From NCBI GenBank assembly GCA_036567785.1, contig DATCTV010000049.1, forward strand, positions 1-64,000: a stretch of DNA of 64,000 nt, given 5' to 3'. The stretch comes from Desulfomonilia bacterium (GTDB taxonomy: Bacteria; Desulfobacterota; Desulfomonilia; UBA1062). Below, in pieces: positions 19,700 through 28,033 of the stretch (the first letter of the stretch is position 1; each line of letters starts with the position of its first letter). The notes beneath the pieces were generated by a model. That model searched no databases and was not told where the DNA came from. It saw nothing but the letters and a program-made list of their open reading frames with translations. The position numbers and the translations under genes are program-made.

Positions 19700-22600
19700 T
19701 TATCACCTTTTTCAATATCACTATAAGATCATTCATATGATAAGGTTTCTGGATAAAGCCGGAAAGATTCATTCCGGTAAAGCGGCCCTTCACTTCAGCT
19801 TCATTGTAACCGCTGCTTATAATAATCGGTATGTCTGGCTGAATGATCCTCAGTTCCCTGAATGTTTCCTCACCGCTCATATTGGGCATTGTCAAATCAA
19901 GCAGGACGCAAACAATCCGGTTTCTGTTTTTGCGGAATATGTCAACGGCTTCCCTGCCGTCTGCTGCAGAAAATACGCTGAAGCCCATACGTTCGAGCAT
20001 GACGCGGCCAAGCGTCCTTATCGATTCTTCATCATCAACAAGAAGGATGGTCCCGCTTTCTGTAAAGACTTTTTCTTTGTTCTTCAATATGGGAGCCTGT
20101 TCCACCTGATACGTGACTGCCGGCAGCATCACCCTGAATATTGAGCCTTTGCCGGGCTCGCTTATTATATTTATGCCGCCCTTGTGGCCGCGGATTATTC
20201 CGTGCACAGCCGGCAGCCCAAGGCCCCTGCCTGTGAACTTTGTCGAGAAAAACGGATCAAATATCCTGGATAATGTTGCTTTGTCGATACCGCAGCCCGT
20301 GTCAGCAATTTCAAGATATACATAGTTGCCTTCCTGCAGGTCGTTTTCCAGTTGAGCCTCATCAAGATATTTCCTGTCGATTTCCATGAACCCGGTCGAA
20401 ATATTTATTACGCCACTCTTTTCGCCAATGGCCTCGGATGCGTTGATGACGAGATTCATGATTATCTGCTGAATCTGTGATCTGTCCGCTTCGATGAGTG
20501 GAAGACCTTCAGCAAGGCTGTAGTCAAGAAGGACATTCTTGCTGACAGATACTTCAAGCATGGGCATCATTTCCCGTATCACATCGGTAATGTCGATGGA
20601 TTGAATTATGAAGCGGCCCTTGCCTGAATATGCAAGCATCTGTTTGCATATCTCAGAGGCCCTTAATGATGCCTTGATTATTGCCTCGAATCTCGGGCGC
20701 AGGGGCGAACCGTCAGGGGTATTCATGAGCCCGAGTTCGGAATTGCCGAGGATGGCCATAAGTATGTTGTTGAAGTCATGTGCTATCCCTCCGGCAAGCA
20801 CGCCGAGGCTTTCCAGTTTTTGAGCATGATGAAGCTGCTTCTCGAGATTTTGTCTTTCTTCCTCGTTTTTCTTCCTTTCCGAAATGTCTCTAACAATGGC
20901 CATCACGACTTCTTTACCGCCTATAAAACTGAGCTTGAGGTTGACTTCCACCCAGAAAATCTTTCCGTATTTATCTTTTGCCATCCACTCAAAGAGCTGC
21001 GGGCCCTTTGTTTGAGCTGCCCTGATCTTTTCGGTTGCATCATCACTCGAATAAGGCGGATGTCCTTCGCTGATTGATTCTATATCAAGCGCCAACGCCT
21101 CCTCATGAGTATAAGAATACATCTCGCACATTCTTCTGTTGACATCCAGGATACTTCCGTCCTTCAGATCATGAATGAAGATGGCATCGTTTGCCGTATC
21201 GAATATTGCCCGGTAGTTTTCTTCAGAAATCCTAAGTGCCTCTTCATCATGTCTGAGTCTGGTAATGTCCGTGCTGGTGCCGATCATTTTTACAGATATT
21301 CCTTTGGCGTCCCTTACCGAATCTCCCCTGTCCGACCATATTCCGTATGTCCCGTCCTTGCGCCGGATGCGGTATTCCTCGATATAAGGGGCGCCTTTTT
21401 CAATGTGCAGGTTGAGCTTACTTATTACGCGGTCCCGGTCGTCGGGATGGATGCTTTCCTCCCATGCCTCTATAGTCCTCGGAAATTCACCCTGTTCATA
21501 CCCGAGCATGTCATCTACCGCACCAAACCATTGCAGGCTTCCGTCATGTATGTTCCATTCCCAGATCAGATCGCTTGCGTTACCTGCGGCAATGCGGAAG
21601 CGTTCCTCCGATGCAAACAGCGCATCTTCAGAGAGTTTTCGCTCGGTAATATCTGTTGCGAATCCGTACCAGTATACGCTGCCGTCAGAGAGTTTTTCAG
21701 GTTTTGACTGACCCAGAATCCATCTGAGAGGTTTGTCCGGAACCTGAACGCGAAATTCGCACAACCAGGGGGTCATGTGCTCGGCTGAATATTCAATCGA
21801 GCCGATTACCTTACTCATGTCATCAGGCAATATAACCTTTGTTATTGGAGAAAAATCGTTGCGCACATCCCTTGCGGAACAGCCGAAGATGTCCTCTATG
21901 GCCTCGGTAGAGAATGGAATGCAATAGGTTCCGTCAGGATTCTTCAAGAACTCGTAAATCATCCCCGGAACCTGGGAAGAAAGCTTTCTGAATCTTTCAT
22001 CGCGTTCCTTAAGCTCGGCATCAGCCCGTTTCCGTTCGGTTATGTCAATAACATGGGTAATCAGATATAGCGGTTTATTTTCTTTGTCGCGCAGCAGGAC
22101 GGAAGAAAGTTCGCCCCAGACAATCTGTCCGTCTTTGCGGATATATCGTTTTTCCAGATGTATGGCGGAAATTTCGCCTGAAAAAAGACGGCTGACAGCC
22201 ATTTGGCTTGATGCAATGTCATCGGGGTAAGTAATATCCATAAAATTCATGTCCTGGAATTCTTCCCGCGTGTATCCCAGAAGGTCGCAAAAGGCCTGAT
22301 TGACCCTTAGAAAGATTCCGTCAGGCCTTATCAGCGATTTTCCGATGCTGGCGTTTTCGAAAGACATTCTGAAAAGCTCTTCGCTTTCAAAAAGGTTCTT
22401 ATTGGCCGTCTCAAGCGCAGCAGTACGTTCGGCAACAAGCTGTTCCAGATTTCTACTGTATCTTTCAAGTGAATCCGCCATTTCATTAAATGAAACAGCC
22501 AGCTCTTTTATCTCCTTTGTTCCGCCTTTTAAGATGGCCCTTGCCCCTGTTTTTCCTTCTGCCAGCATCTTCGTTGCATTAACAAGCTTCCGGACATGCC

Positions 22601-23528
22601 TTATTATTGAAATGTCCGTTGCGAACCAGACAAAAATAAACGCCACGGCCATAGACAGACCAAGCCAGATAAAACCTGTGATCATGTTTTTACGGGTATC
22701 TCTGTATATCTGGTTTAAAGAAAGGCCAACCCCAACGAACAAACCATCGTCGCTTCCAGGGACGTATATGAACGTAAAAAGCCTCTTATTGCCGTCAGTA
22801 CCTATTGCTTCGACATATTCCCCCGGCTTTTTACCGGCTCGCCTGAATTCCTTGAACCCCATGCTTGATTTGCCCTGAAGCAATTCATTGTCCGGGTTTC
22901 TGGTTATGATTATGCCGTTTCTGTCAATCAGATTGACCAGAGAGCCTTTCGGGAGGACAATTTTGTTGATCAGAAGGTTCAGTACCCTCTGGTCAAGCGT
23001 GACAAAAACCGAGGCCGCAGGTTTGCCGGCAGAGTTGTCCGAAATGATAGGATAACCGAAAGTTATACCGGGTTTTCCTGTTATTCTGCCAACCTGATAG
23101 TCTCCTACACTGAAATCCTTTGACTTCTGCAAACGTTTGAACCATTCACGGTCATGGACATAAATTCTTTTATCTGCCGGAACGGAAGATGAAATAATCA
23201 GACCTTCCGGATCGCATATGCCTATCATCAGATACTCTTGTGTCGCCATGCCTAAATTTTGAATAAGTTCCGTTTCCATCTGGATGTTCTGTTTTATCAG
23301 CTCACTTGAGTATGCGAGGGACAGGAGAAGCTGCCTGCATCCTTCTACAAGACGGGCGGCGCCGGATGCGCTTAGTTCAGCGGTTTTCAATCCGTCTTTT
23401 TTAATTTTAAGGATATTTTCATTTCTCTCGATTATTATTCGGGTAAACATAAGCAGGCTTACAGGCACCATGGCGAGAATGACGAGCACCATGAGGCGGA
23501 AACGCAAGCCCGAAAGCCAGGATTTCAT
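19692..23528 (-). CDS. Membrane-bound hybrid sensor histidine kinase (dCache-like sensor, HAMP, 4 PAS, HisKA, HATPase, REC)
   Basis: A 1278-residue hybrid kinase. Order: TM (about 10-32), large periplasmic region with dCache-like features (about 35-280), TM (about 285-308), HAMP linker (about 310-365), four PAS domains beginning near F-R-M-S-F-E-N-A-S, F-R-K-L-S-S-Q-V-P-G, F-R-I-A-A-G-N-A-S-D and Y-R-A-I-F-D-T-A-N-D, then HisKA with His917 in LAGGIAHDFNNILMAILGN, HATPase_c (D-T-G-C-G-I-D, G-R-G-L-G-L-P) and a receiver (L-L-V-D-D-E-E-S, V-L-L-D-L-T-M-P). Its kinase core and receiver are closely similar to those of the downstream kinase, suggesting duplication of the output half with different sensors. 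First gene of the two-kinase unit. Confidence 0.93.
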   Translation of the reverse strand: MKSWLSGLRFRLMVLVILAMVPVSLLMFTRIIIERNENILKIKKDGLKTAELSASGAARLVEGCRQLLLSLAYSSELIKQNIQMETELIQNLGMATQEYLMIGICDPEGLIISSSVPADKRIYVHDREWFKRLQKSKDFSVGDYQVGRITGKPGITFGYPIISDNSAGKPAASVFVTLDQRVLNLLINKIVLPKGSLVNLIDRNGIIITRNPDNELLQGKSSMGFKEFRRAGKKPGEYVEAIGTDGNKRLFTFIYVPGSDDGLFVGVGLSLNQIYRDTRKNMITGFIWLGLSMAVAFIFVWFATDISIIRHVRKLVNATKMLAEGKTGARAILKGGTKEIKELAVSFNEMADSLERYSRNLEQLVAERTAALETANKNLFESEELFRMSFENASIGKSLIRPDGIFLRVNQAFCDLLGYTREEFQDMNFMDITYPDDIASSQMAVSRLFSGEISAIHLEKRYIRKDGQIVWGELSSVLLRDKENKPLYLITHVIDITERKRADAELKERDERFRKLSSQVPGMIYEFLKNPDGTYCIPFSTEAIEDIFGCSARDVRNDFSPITKVILPDDMSKVIGSIEYSAEHMTPWLCEFRVQVPDKPLRWILGQSKPEKLSDGSVYWYGFATDITERKLSEDALFASEERFRIAAGNASDLIWEWNIHDGSLQWFGAVDDMLGYEQGEFPRTIEAWEESIHPDDRDRVISKLNLHIEKGAPYIEEYRIRRKDGTYGIWSDRGDSVRDAKGISVKMIGTSTDITRLRHDEEALRISEENYRAIFDTANDAIFIHDLKDGSILDVNRRMCEMYSYTHEEALALDIESISEGHPPYSSDDATEKIRAAQTKGPQLFEWMAKDKYGKIFWVEVNLKLSFIGGKEVVMAIVRDISERKKNEEERQNLEKQLHHAQKLESLGVLAGGIAHDFNNILMAILGNSELGLMNTPDGSPLRPRFEAIIKASLRASEICKQMLAYSGKGRFIIQSIDITDVIREMMPMLEVSVSKNVLLDYSLAEGLPLIEADRSQIQQIIMNLVINASEAIGEKSGVINISTGFMEIDRKYLDEAQLENDLQEGNYVYLEIADTGCGIDKATLSRIFDPFFSTKFTGRGLGLPAVHGIIRGHKGGINIISEPGKGSIFRVMLPAVTYQVEQAPILKNKEKVFTESGTILLVDDEESIRTLGRVMLERMGFSVFSAADGREAVDIFRKNRNRIVCVLLDLTMPNMSGEETFRELRIIQPDIPIIISSGYNEAEVKGRFTGMNLSGFIQKPYHMNDLIVILKKVING

Positions 23529-23704
23529 TCCGGTGACCCCTCCTTATCCCCAACACAAACTCCTCATGGATATTTCAATTATGTAGTCTTATATCTCAAG
23601 CTATAATTTAAAATATTAATGTTTATATTTCACGGGTCAATGCCTTCAATCAGAAAGTATCCAGGGAAGGCGCAAGGAAAATTTCTCATCAGAGGTATGA
23701 TTAT

Positions 23705-24187
23705 CTAAAAATATTGCATTGAGGACTTCTTGAATTCCCGCTTGCTCCAGAAGATTTTATAGTCTCTGAGGCCTGTTTCCTCTGAAATCATGTTTATCAG
23801 ATCTTGAAGTTCCTTTTTTGTTCTCGCATGAATCATTGTGAAGATATTATATGCACCGAAATCAGGACGTTCATAGCAGTGGGTTATGGCCTCATATCCG
23901 GAAAGCTCTTTACCGGCCTCTTCCACCCTTTCCTCTTTAACCGCCCATGTCACGATTGCATTTGCCAGAATGCCGGCCTTCTGATGCCTAAGAATTGCCT
24001 TGAAATCACGGATGATGCCGTTTTCTTTGAACATCTTCAAGCGGTTTATAAGCTCTTCCTGAGATATTCCGAGTTCTGCGGCCCATAAAGCAAAAGGCTC
24101 TTTACATACAGGGAGATCGCCCTGAGCGAGCCTTAATATATCCATATCGATCTTATCCAGCTCTTTCATGGTATGCAATGTAGCCAC
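23705..24187 (-). CDS. Siroheme decarboxylase-like protein (AhbA/AhbB, Lrp/AsnC fold)
   Basis: 160 residues: N-terminal winged helix of AsnC/Lrp type (about 8-60) and a C-terminal RAM-like domain. The sequence THCYERPDFGAYNIFTMIHA and the tail S-K-R-E-F-K-K-S match siroheme decarboxylase subunits AhbA/AhbB rather than amino-acid regulators; these remove acetate side-chain carboxylates from siroheme to give 12,18-didecarboxysiroheme in the alternative heme pathway. AhbA and AhbB normally form a heterodimer, and only one such gene is present here, so the partner must be elsewhere or this is a single-subunit type. Start uncertain: GTG 24187 (longest) or ATG 24169; neither has a strong ribosome-binding site. 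Lies 65 bases after the selenoprotein gene on the same strand. Confidence 0.8.
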   Translation of the reverse strand: MATLHTMKELDKIDMDILRLAQGDLPVCKEPFALWAAELGISQEELINRLKMFKENGIIRDFKAILRHQKAGILANAIVTWAVKEERVEEAGKELSGYEAITHCYERPDFGAYNIFTMIHARTKKELQDLINMISEETGLRDYKIFWSKREFKKSSMQYF

Positions 24188-24252
24188 AGAACTCTGCTGC
24201 TTTCAATGACAATACTTGATTGACTGAAAACCGTCAGTCCGGGGCGCTAAAA

Positions 24253-24411
24253 TTATCCTTTAAGCTGCCCTTCTTTCTTTTTGTGATCATCCTTTCTGTC
24301 AACCTGACAGGCACTGCTCATTCATGTCTGAACGCCGAACCTGGGCAGAATAAACACCTGCAGGATAAACCACAGTACTATTATGCCAATAAAAATCAGT
24401 GCTTCACTCAT
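24253..24411 (-). CDS. Small membrane selenoprotein (UGA read as selenocysteine), coupled to trxA
   Basis: Not visible to ordinary gene calling because of an in-frame TGA at 24324-24322. Reading that codon as Sec gives 52 residues: one hydrophobic helix (about 4-22), then I-L-P-R-F-G-V-Q-T-U-M-S-S-A-C at 21-35 and a strongly charged tail to a TAA. Start ATG at 24411 overlaps the trxA stop (ATGA), so translation is coupled to thioredoxin, with AGAGG upstream. Seventeen bases after the UGA, on the mRNA, a hairpin CTGTC-AGGTT-GACAG (24310-24296) presents GG in its apical loop, the layout of bacterial SECIS elements such as that of E. coli fdhF. Sec30 and Cys35 would make a redox pair on the cytoplasmic or periplasmic face, plausibly a thioredoxin partner. 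If the UGA is a real stop the product is a 29-residue peptide. Sec machinery genes are not in this window. Confidence 0.72.
24296..24310 (-). promoter_or_regulatory. Candidate bacterial SECIS hairpin
   Basis: Five-base-pair stem (CTGTC/GACAG) with loop AGGTT; an extra A-U pair would leave a GGU loop. It begins 11 bases after the UGA and its loop G is 18th after it, inside the window generally required for SelB-dependent decoding. The loop GGU resembles that of E. coli fdhF. Confidence 0.6.
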
Positions 24412-24749
24412 GATGACAAGCCTCTCTCAATCATTGCCGAGAGCTGTTCTTTGGGTCTTGATCCCAGCATGGATTCCCTTACCTGTCCTTTGTTGAAAAG
24501 AACAAGCATCGGAATGCTCCTGACTGAATATTCCCGCGATACTGCCGGATTTTCGTCAACATTTACTTTAACGATATTGACCTTACCGCTGTAATCCTTT
24601 GCCAGATCTTCAAGAACCGGGGCTATAGCCCTGCACGGTCCGCACCACGGGGCCCAGAAATCAACCAGTGCAGGCATTTCGGAGTTGATTACCATAGCAT
24701 CGAAGTCACTGTCCGTTGCATGTTTTACAAGGCTTTCTGTTTCCATCAT
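24408..24749 (-). CDS. trxA: Thioredoxin
   Basis: Classical thioredoxin, 113 residues, with active site W-A-P-W-C-G-P-C-R (Cys-Gly-Pro-Cys), the cis-Pro region V-R-S-I-P-M-L and a G-x-x-P-K-E-Q-L tail. Disulfide reductase in the cytoplasm. The frame extends further upstream, but ATG 24749 (second Met follows directly) has AAGGAG at proper distance, so the shorter form is chosen. Its stop overlaps the start of the selenoprotein gene. It is divergent from an arsR gene, with a palindromic operator in the shared region, so thiol stress or metalloid may control both sides. Confidence 0.95.
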   Translation of the reverse strand: MMETESLVKHATDSDFDAMVINSEMPALVDFWAPWCGPCRAIAPVLEDLAKDYSGKVNIVKVNVDENPAVSREYSVRSIPMLVLFNKGQVRESMLGSRPKEQLSAMIERGLSS

Positions 24750-24891
24750 AGTTTCTCCTTTTAACCTGTTTATATTTTTATGCATGTTCAGCATATTTGA
24801 TGTTCTTAATATAGGGCTTGATGGTAACTGTTGTAATTGATTTGAATCAAGAAAATCGATTTGTCTTCAAATCATGGCTGATTAGCTATTG

Positions 24892-24917
24892 ACCTTATGC
24901 ACATAATTACATAAGGT
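24892..24917 (+). promoter_or_regulatory. Palindromic operator at the first arsR gene
   Basis: Perfect inverted repeat ACCTTATG (24892-24899), 10-base spacer, CATAAGGT (24910-24917). The right half-site contains the AAGGT that serves as ribosome-binding site for ATG 24924, so a bound repressor would cover it. Position between trxA and arsR suits autoregulation by an ArsR protein. Confidence 0.75.
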
Positions 24918-24923
24918 ATGTAC

Positions 24924-25241
24924 ATGAAAATTGAACAGGCAAAGATCAAAGCGGAAATATTGAAGGCACTGGCCCACCCTGTGCGCATAATCCTTGTGGA
25001 TGCACTCAGCAGGGGCGACATGTGCGTTTGCGACATGAACACACTGGTGAATGTAGACCAGTCAAATGTATCGCGACATCTCGCTGTTTTAAAGAAGGCC
25101 GGAATAGTGAGCGAACGCAGAGATGGCATGCGGGTTATACATCATCTCGAGACGCCATGCATACTGAATGCAGTCGGCTGTGCTGAAAACGTACTCATGG
25201 AAAGGCTCGCCCGTCAGGCAAAATTAATGAAAAAGGATTGA
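24924..25241 (+). CDS. ArsR family metalloregulator
   Basis: Winged-helix repressor of the ArsR/SmtB family, about 105 residues. It has L-K-A-L-A-H-P-V-R near the start and the alpha-3 metal site C-V-C-D (G-D-M-C-V-C-D-M), which binds As(III)/Sb(III) in classical ArsR, followed by the recognition helix DQSNVSRHLAVLKKAGIV. ATG 24924 is preferred over ATG 24918 because AAGGT lies six bases before it, while 24918 would leave no spacing. It overlaps an operator palindrome and is followed 3 bases later by the ArsP-like permease gene, so it probably represses itself and the permease operon. Confidence 0.9.
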   Translation: MKIEQAKIKAEILKALAHPVRIILVDALSRGDMCVCDMNTLVNVDQSNVSRHLAVLKKAGIVSERRDGMRVIHHLETPCILNAVGCAENVLMERLARQAKLMKKD

Positions 25242-25244
25242 TAT

Positions 25245-26618
25245 ATGAATAAAGAACTTAAAATACTTTTGTACCTGATAGCGGCCTTTGCAATAATTTT
25301 CTTTCTGCCTGTAGATTCCCTGCGTTTTCAGGGCGCCGTAATCGAAGCTTTCAGACTTCTCAGATGGTATGCCAGGGAGCACGTACTTTTATGTCTGGTG
25401 CCAGCCTTTTTCATAGCAGGAGCAATCGGTGTGTTCATTTCGCAGGCGTCGGTCATGAAATACTTCGGGCCTACAGCCAAGAAATGGCTTTCATATTCTG
25501 TTGCTTCGGTATCCGGAACAGTGCTTGCGGTGTGCTCCTGCACGGTGCTTCCTCTTTTCGGCGGCATATACATGCGCGGCGCAGGCCTTGGTCCAGCCAT
25601 AGCCTTTTTGTATTCCGGCCCTGCAATAAATGTTCTGGCAATCGTGCTTACCGCCAGAGTCATCGGCTGGGAAATGGGGCTGGCACGAGCAATAGGAGCT
25701 GTCTTGTTCAGTATTGTCATAGGGCTTTTGATGCACTTTATTTTTATCAAGGAAGAGCGCGCCAAGGTTCAGGCGGCAGGTGAAGTCTATTACGGCGATG
25801 ATATAGAAAACGAAAGACCGCTCTGGCAGACCGTGCTGTTCTTCTTTTCCATGATAGGGATACTGGTCTTTGCCAACTGGGGCAGACCGGTTGAGACAAC
25901 TGGAATATGGCACGCAATCTTCTCGGCAAAATGGGTTGTTACAGCATTATTCGGCATCATGTTCGCAGCCGTGTTGTGGCGTTTTTTCAAGGTTAAATTT
26001 CTCTATCTGTTAATCGGCGCAGTTGCAACCGCCGCCATGACATTCGTCATGCCCGGCATGCCTTCTATGGCCGTCACGGCAGGAGTCATTGCACTTTCAA
26101 TAATTACTTTTTATTCCGGTTCGGAAATGACCGACTGGAGAGAACAGACATGGGGGTTTGCAAAACAGATAACGCCTCTGCTTTTCGGGGGCGTTCTTGT
26201 AGCAGGATTTCTTCTTGGAAGTCCTGAATCCAAGGATGCAGGAATAATCCCAAGCATCTGGATTCAGGCCTTTGTCGGTAATACGCCCGAGGCTTTCATG
26301 TCACTTACGGGTATGATTGGTGAAGCTCCTGCCTGGCTTAATCTGATATGGCCGGTGTGGACTAACTTTTTCGCTTCACTTTCAGGTGCATTGATGTATT
26401 TTGCAACGCTTACCGAAGTGCCGATAGTAAGAGGGCTTATCGACAGCGGCATGGGACAGGGCCCTGCACTCGCGCTGCTGCTTGCCGGACCGGCGCTGTC
26501 TCTTCCCAGCATGCTGGTTATAAACAGTGTGATCGGCCCCAGGAAGACACTTGTTTATATAATTCTGGTTGTAATTATGGCGACAATATCAGGGATGGTC
26601 TACGGAGCAATCGTTTAA
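25245..26618 (+). CDS. Predicted permease of the DUF318/ArsP type
   Basis: Integral membrane protein of 457 residues with about ten hydrophobic segments. The conserved V-C-S-C-T-V-L-P-L-F-G-G motif (about 97-108) and the matching second-half motif G-P-A-L-S-L-P-S-M identify the DUF318/ArsP permease family, whose studied members export trivalent organoarsenicals. The Cys pair in the first motif could ligate a thiophilic metalloid. The gene directly follows arsR (AAGGA ribosome-binding site) and precedes two thioredoxin-like genes, an arrangement common for these permeases. Exact substrate unknown. Confidence 0.85.
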   Translation: MNKELKILLYLIAAFAIIFFLPVDSLRFQGAVIEAFRLLRWYAREHVLLCLVPAFFIAGAIGVFISQASVMKYFGPTAKKWLSYSVASVSGTVLAVCSCTVLPLFGGIYMRGAGLGPAIAFLYSGPAINVLAIVLTARVIGWEMGLARAIGAVLFSIVIGLLMHFIFIKEERAKVQAAGEVYYGDDIENERPLWQTVLFFFSMIGILVFANWGRPVETTGIWHAIFSAKWVVTALFGIMFAAVLWRFFKVKFLYLLIGAVATAAMTFVMPGMPSMAVTAGVIALSIITFYSGSEMTDWREQTWGFAKQITPLLFGGVLVAGFLLGSPESKDAGIIPSIWIQAFVGNTPEAFMSLTGMIGEAPAWLNLIWPVWTNFFASLSGALMYFATLTEVPIVRGLIDSGMGQGPALALLLAGPALSLPSMLVINSVIGPRKTLVYIILVVIMATISGMVYGAIV

Positions 26619-26640
26619 AAAACTATTCGGAGGAATTTTT

Positions 26641-26874
26641 ATGAAAAAGATACAGATACTCGGAACAGGGTGCCCGAAATGCAACATGCTCAAGGCAAAT
26701 GCCGAAACAGCAATCAAGGAGCTTGGAATTGATGCAGAGATCGAAAAGATTTCAGATATTAAAGAAATCATGAATTTCGGTGTAATGAGCACGCCCGCCA
26801 TAGCAATAGACGGTAAGGTCATCAGCGCGGGCAAGGTTTTAAAGCCGGAAGATATAAAAAAACATCTAAGCTGA
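26641..26874 (+). CDS. Small thioredoxin-like redox-active disulfide protein
   Basis: 77 residues, thioredoxin/glutaredoxin fold with active site G-C-P-K-C-N near the N-terminus and a cis-Pro stretch V-M-S-T-P-A-I-A-I-D. Belongs to the family annotated as redox-active disulfide protein 2, often encoded next to DUF318 permeases. GGAGG at 26630 sets the start. It may deliver reducing power or hand over the metalloid to the permease upstream (inference). Confidence 0.9.
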   Translation: MKKIQILGTGCPKCNMLKANAETAIKELGIDAEIEKISDIKEIMNFGVMSTPAIAIDGKVISAGKVLKPEDIKKHLS

Positions 26875-26922
26875 ATGTCTTAAATTTATTCATCTTACAT
26901 GCTTTTCATAAAGGAGAAAATT

Positions 26923-27342
26923 ATGAGAAAATATTTATTGCTGCTGGTTGCTTTTGCATTTGTCTTTTGTCCTGTCCTTGCTGATGCAGCCGCTAAGGCA
27001 GATACAAAATACATCGTGTATTATTTCCGCACTACAGGCCGCTGCCATTCATGCATCCAGATGGAGAAGATGACAAAAGAGACCATTGAGAAGGATTTTG
27101 CAAAAGAGGTTAAAAGCGGCCTTGTTGAATTCCGCTCGGTCGATGTTGAGACTCCTCAAAATAAGCATTACATAAAAGATTACGGGCTTTACACAAAATC
27201 AGTCATTATTTCCGAAGTAAAAAACGGCAAGGAAACCCGCTGGAAGAACCTGGATCAGATATGGAAAAAATTAAGGAATGAATATGAATTCAGGCTCTAT
27301 ATCTCTGATGAATTAAGACAGTTTATGAAAGGCGCTAAATAG
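26923..27342 (+). CDS. Exported thioredoxin-fold protein of the ArsF type
   Basis: 139 residues with a signal peptide (MRKYLLLLVAFAFVFCPVLA) and a C-x2-C site in T-G-R-C-H-S-C-I-Q. The pattern fits proteins named nitrophenyl compound nitroreductase subunit ArsF, which lie beside ArsG-like permeases in arsenical-resistance clusters. It probably acts in the periplasm as a thiol-redox partner. ATG 26923 follows AAGGAG; a longer frame lacks a ribosome-binding site. Stop is immediately followed by the permease start. Confidence 0.8.
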   Translation: MRKYLLLLVAFAFVFCPVLADAAAKADTKYIVYYFRTTGRCHSCIQMEKMTKETIEKDFAKEVKSGLVEFRSVDVETPQNKHYIKDYGLYTKSVIISEVKNGKETRWKNLDQIWKKLRNEYEFRLYISDELRQFMKGAK

Positions 27343-28023
27343 ATGACGTTGCTGGATATCTGGGCAGCCATGTGGCTGGGGATACTCACTTCCATCAGCC
27401 CCTGCCCTCTTGCAACCAACATTGCGGCCATTTCCTACATAGGCAAGGACATGACATCTCACATGAAGGTGTTCGTCTCCGGCATCGCCTATACAACAGG
27501 AAGGGTCTTTGCCTATGCGGCTGTGGGCGTTATGTTGAGCGCCGGGCTTTCATCCGTGCCGGATGTCGCCAACTTCCTTCAAAGATATATGAACGCCATT
27601 TTAGGCCCCATGCTTTTCATAACAGGCATATTCCTGTTCGGTTTTATCAATATCAGCCTGCCGGGAATAAACGCCGACAGGTTTAAAAAACTTGCAGGAA
27701 AAGGCATGGTTACAGGGCCGTTCCTTCTTGGGATAATTTTTTCACTTGCATTCTGCCCGGTTTCAGCGGCTCTGTTTTTCGGCAGCCTCATACCGCTTGC
27801 GCTTTCAGTGAAATCGCCGGTCATGTTTCCGTCATTATATGGTTTCGGAACCGGTCTGCCTGTCATCCTTTTTGCCTTCCTCATCGCTTTCGGTATGCAT
27901 TCGCTTGGCAGTTTCTTCAAAGGAATCACCCGTTTTGAAAAATGGGCGAGATACGCAACCGGAATAATTTTTGTGCTGGTCGGCGGATACTATGCCCTCA
28001 TCTACACATTTAAAATAATCTAG
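27343..28023 (+). CDS. CcdA/DsbD-like six-TM protein of the ArsG type
   Basis: 226 residues, about six transmembrane helices, with S-I-S-P-C-P-L-A-T-N in the first and L-A-F-C-P-V-S-A-A in the fourth: the paired Cys-Pro motifs of CcdA/DsbD electron carriers. The neighbourhood and pattern fit the permease family called ArsG (aminobenzylarsenical efflux). Either role, moving electrons to ArsF in the periplasm or exporting arsenicals, is possible; the paired cysteines favour electron transfer. Starts with no gap after the ArsF-type gene. Confidence 0.82.
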   Translation: MTLLDIWAAMWLGILTSISPCPLATNIAAISYIGKDMTSHMKVFVSGIAYTTGRVFAYAAVGVMLSAGLSSVPDVANFLQRYMNAILGPMLFITGIFLFGFINISLPGINADRFKKLAGKGMVTGPFLLGIIFSLAFCPVSAALFFGSLIPLALSVKSPVMFPSLYGFGTGLPVILFAFLIAFGMHSLGSFFKGITRFEKWARYATGIIFVLVGGYYALIYTFKII

Positions 28024-28033
28024 AAAGAGAAGT

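Noticed and set aside
24220-24594. 124-codon plus-strand frame with a hydrophobic start across the trxA/selenoprotein region
   Set aside because: It is antisense to trxA and to the selenoprotein frame, its start has no ribosome-binding site, and the opposite strand encodes clear products.
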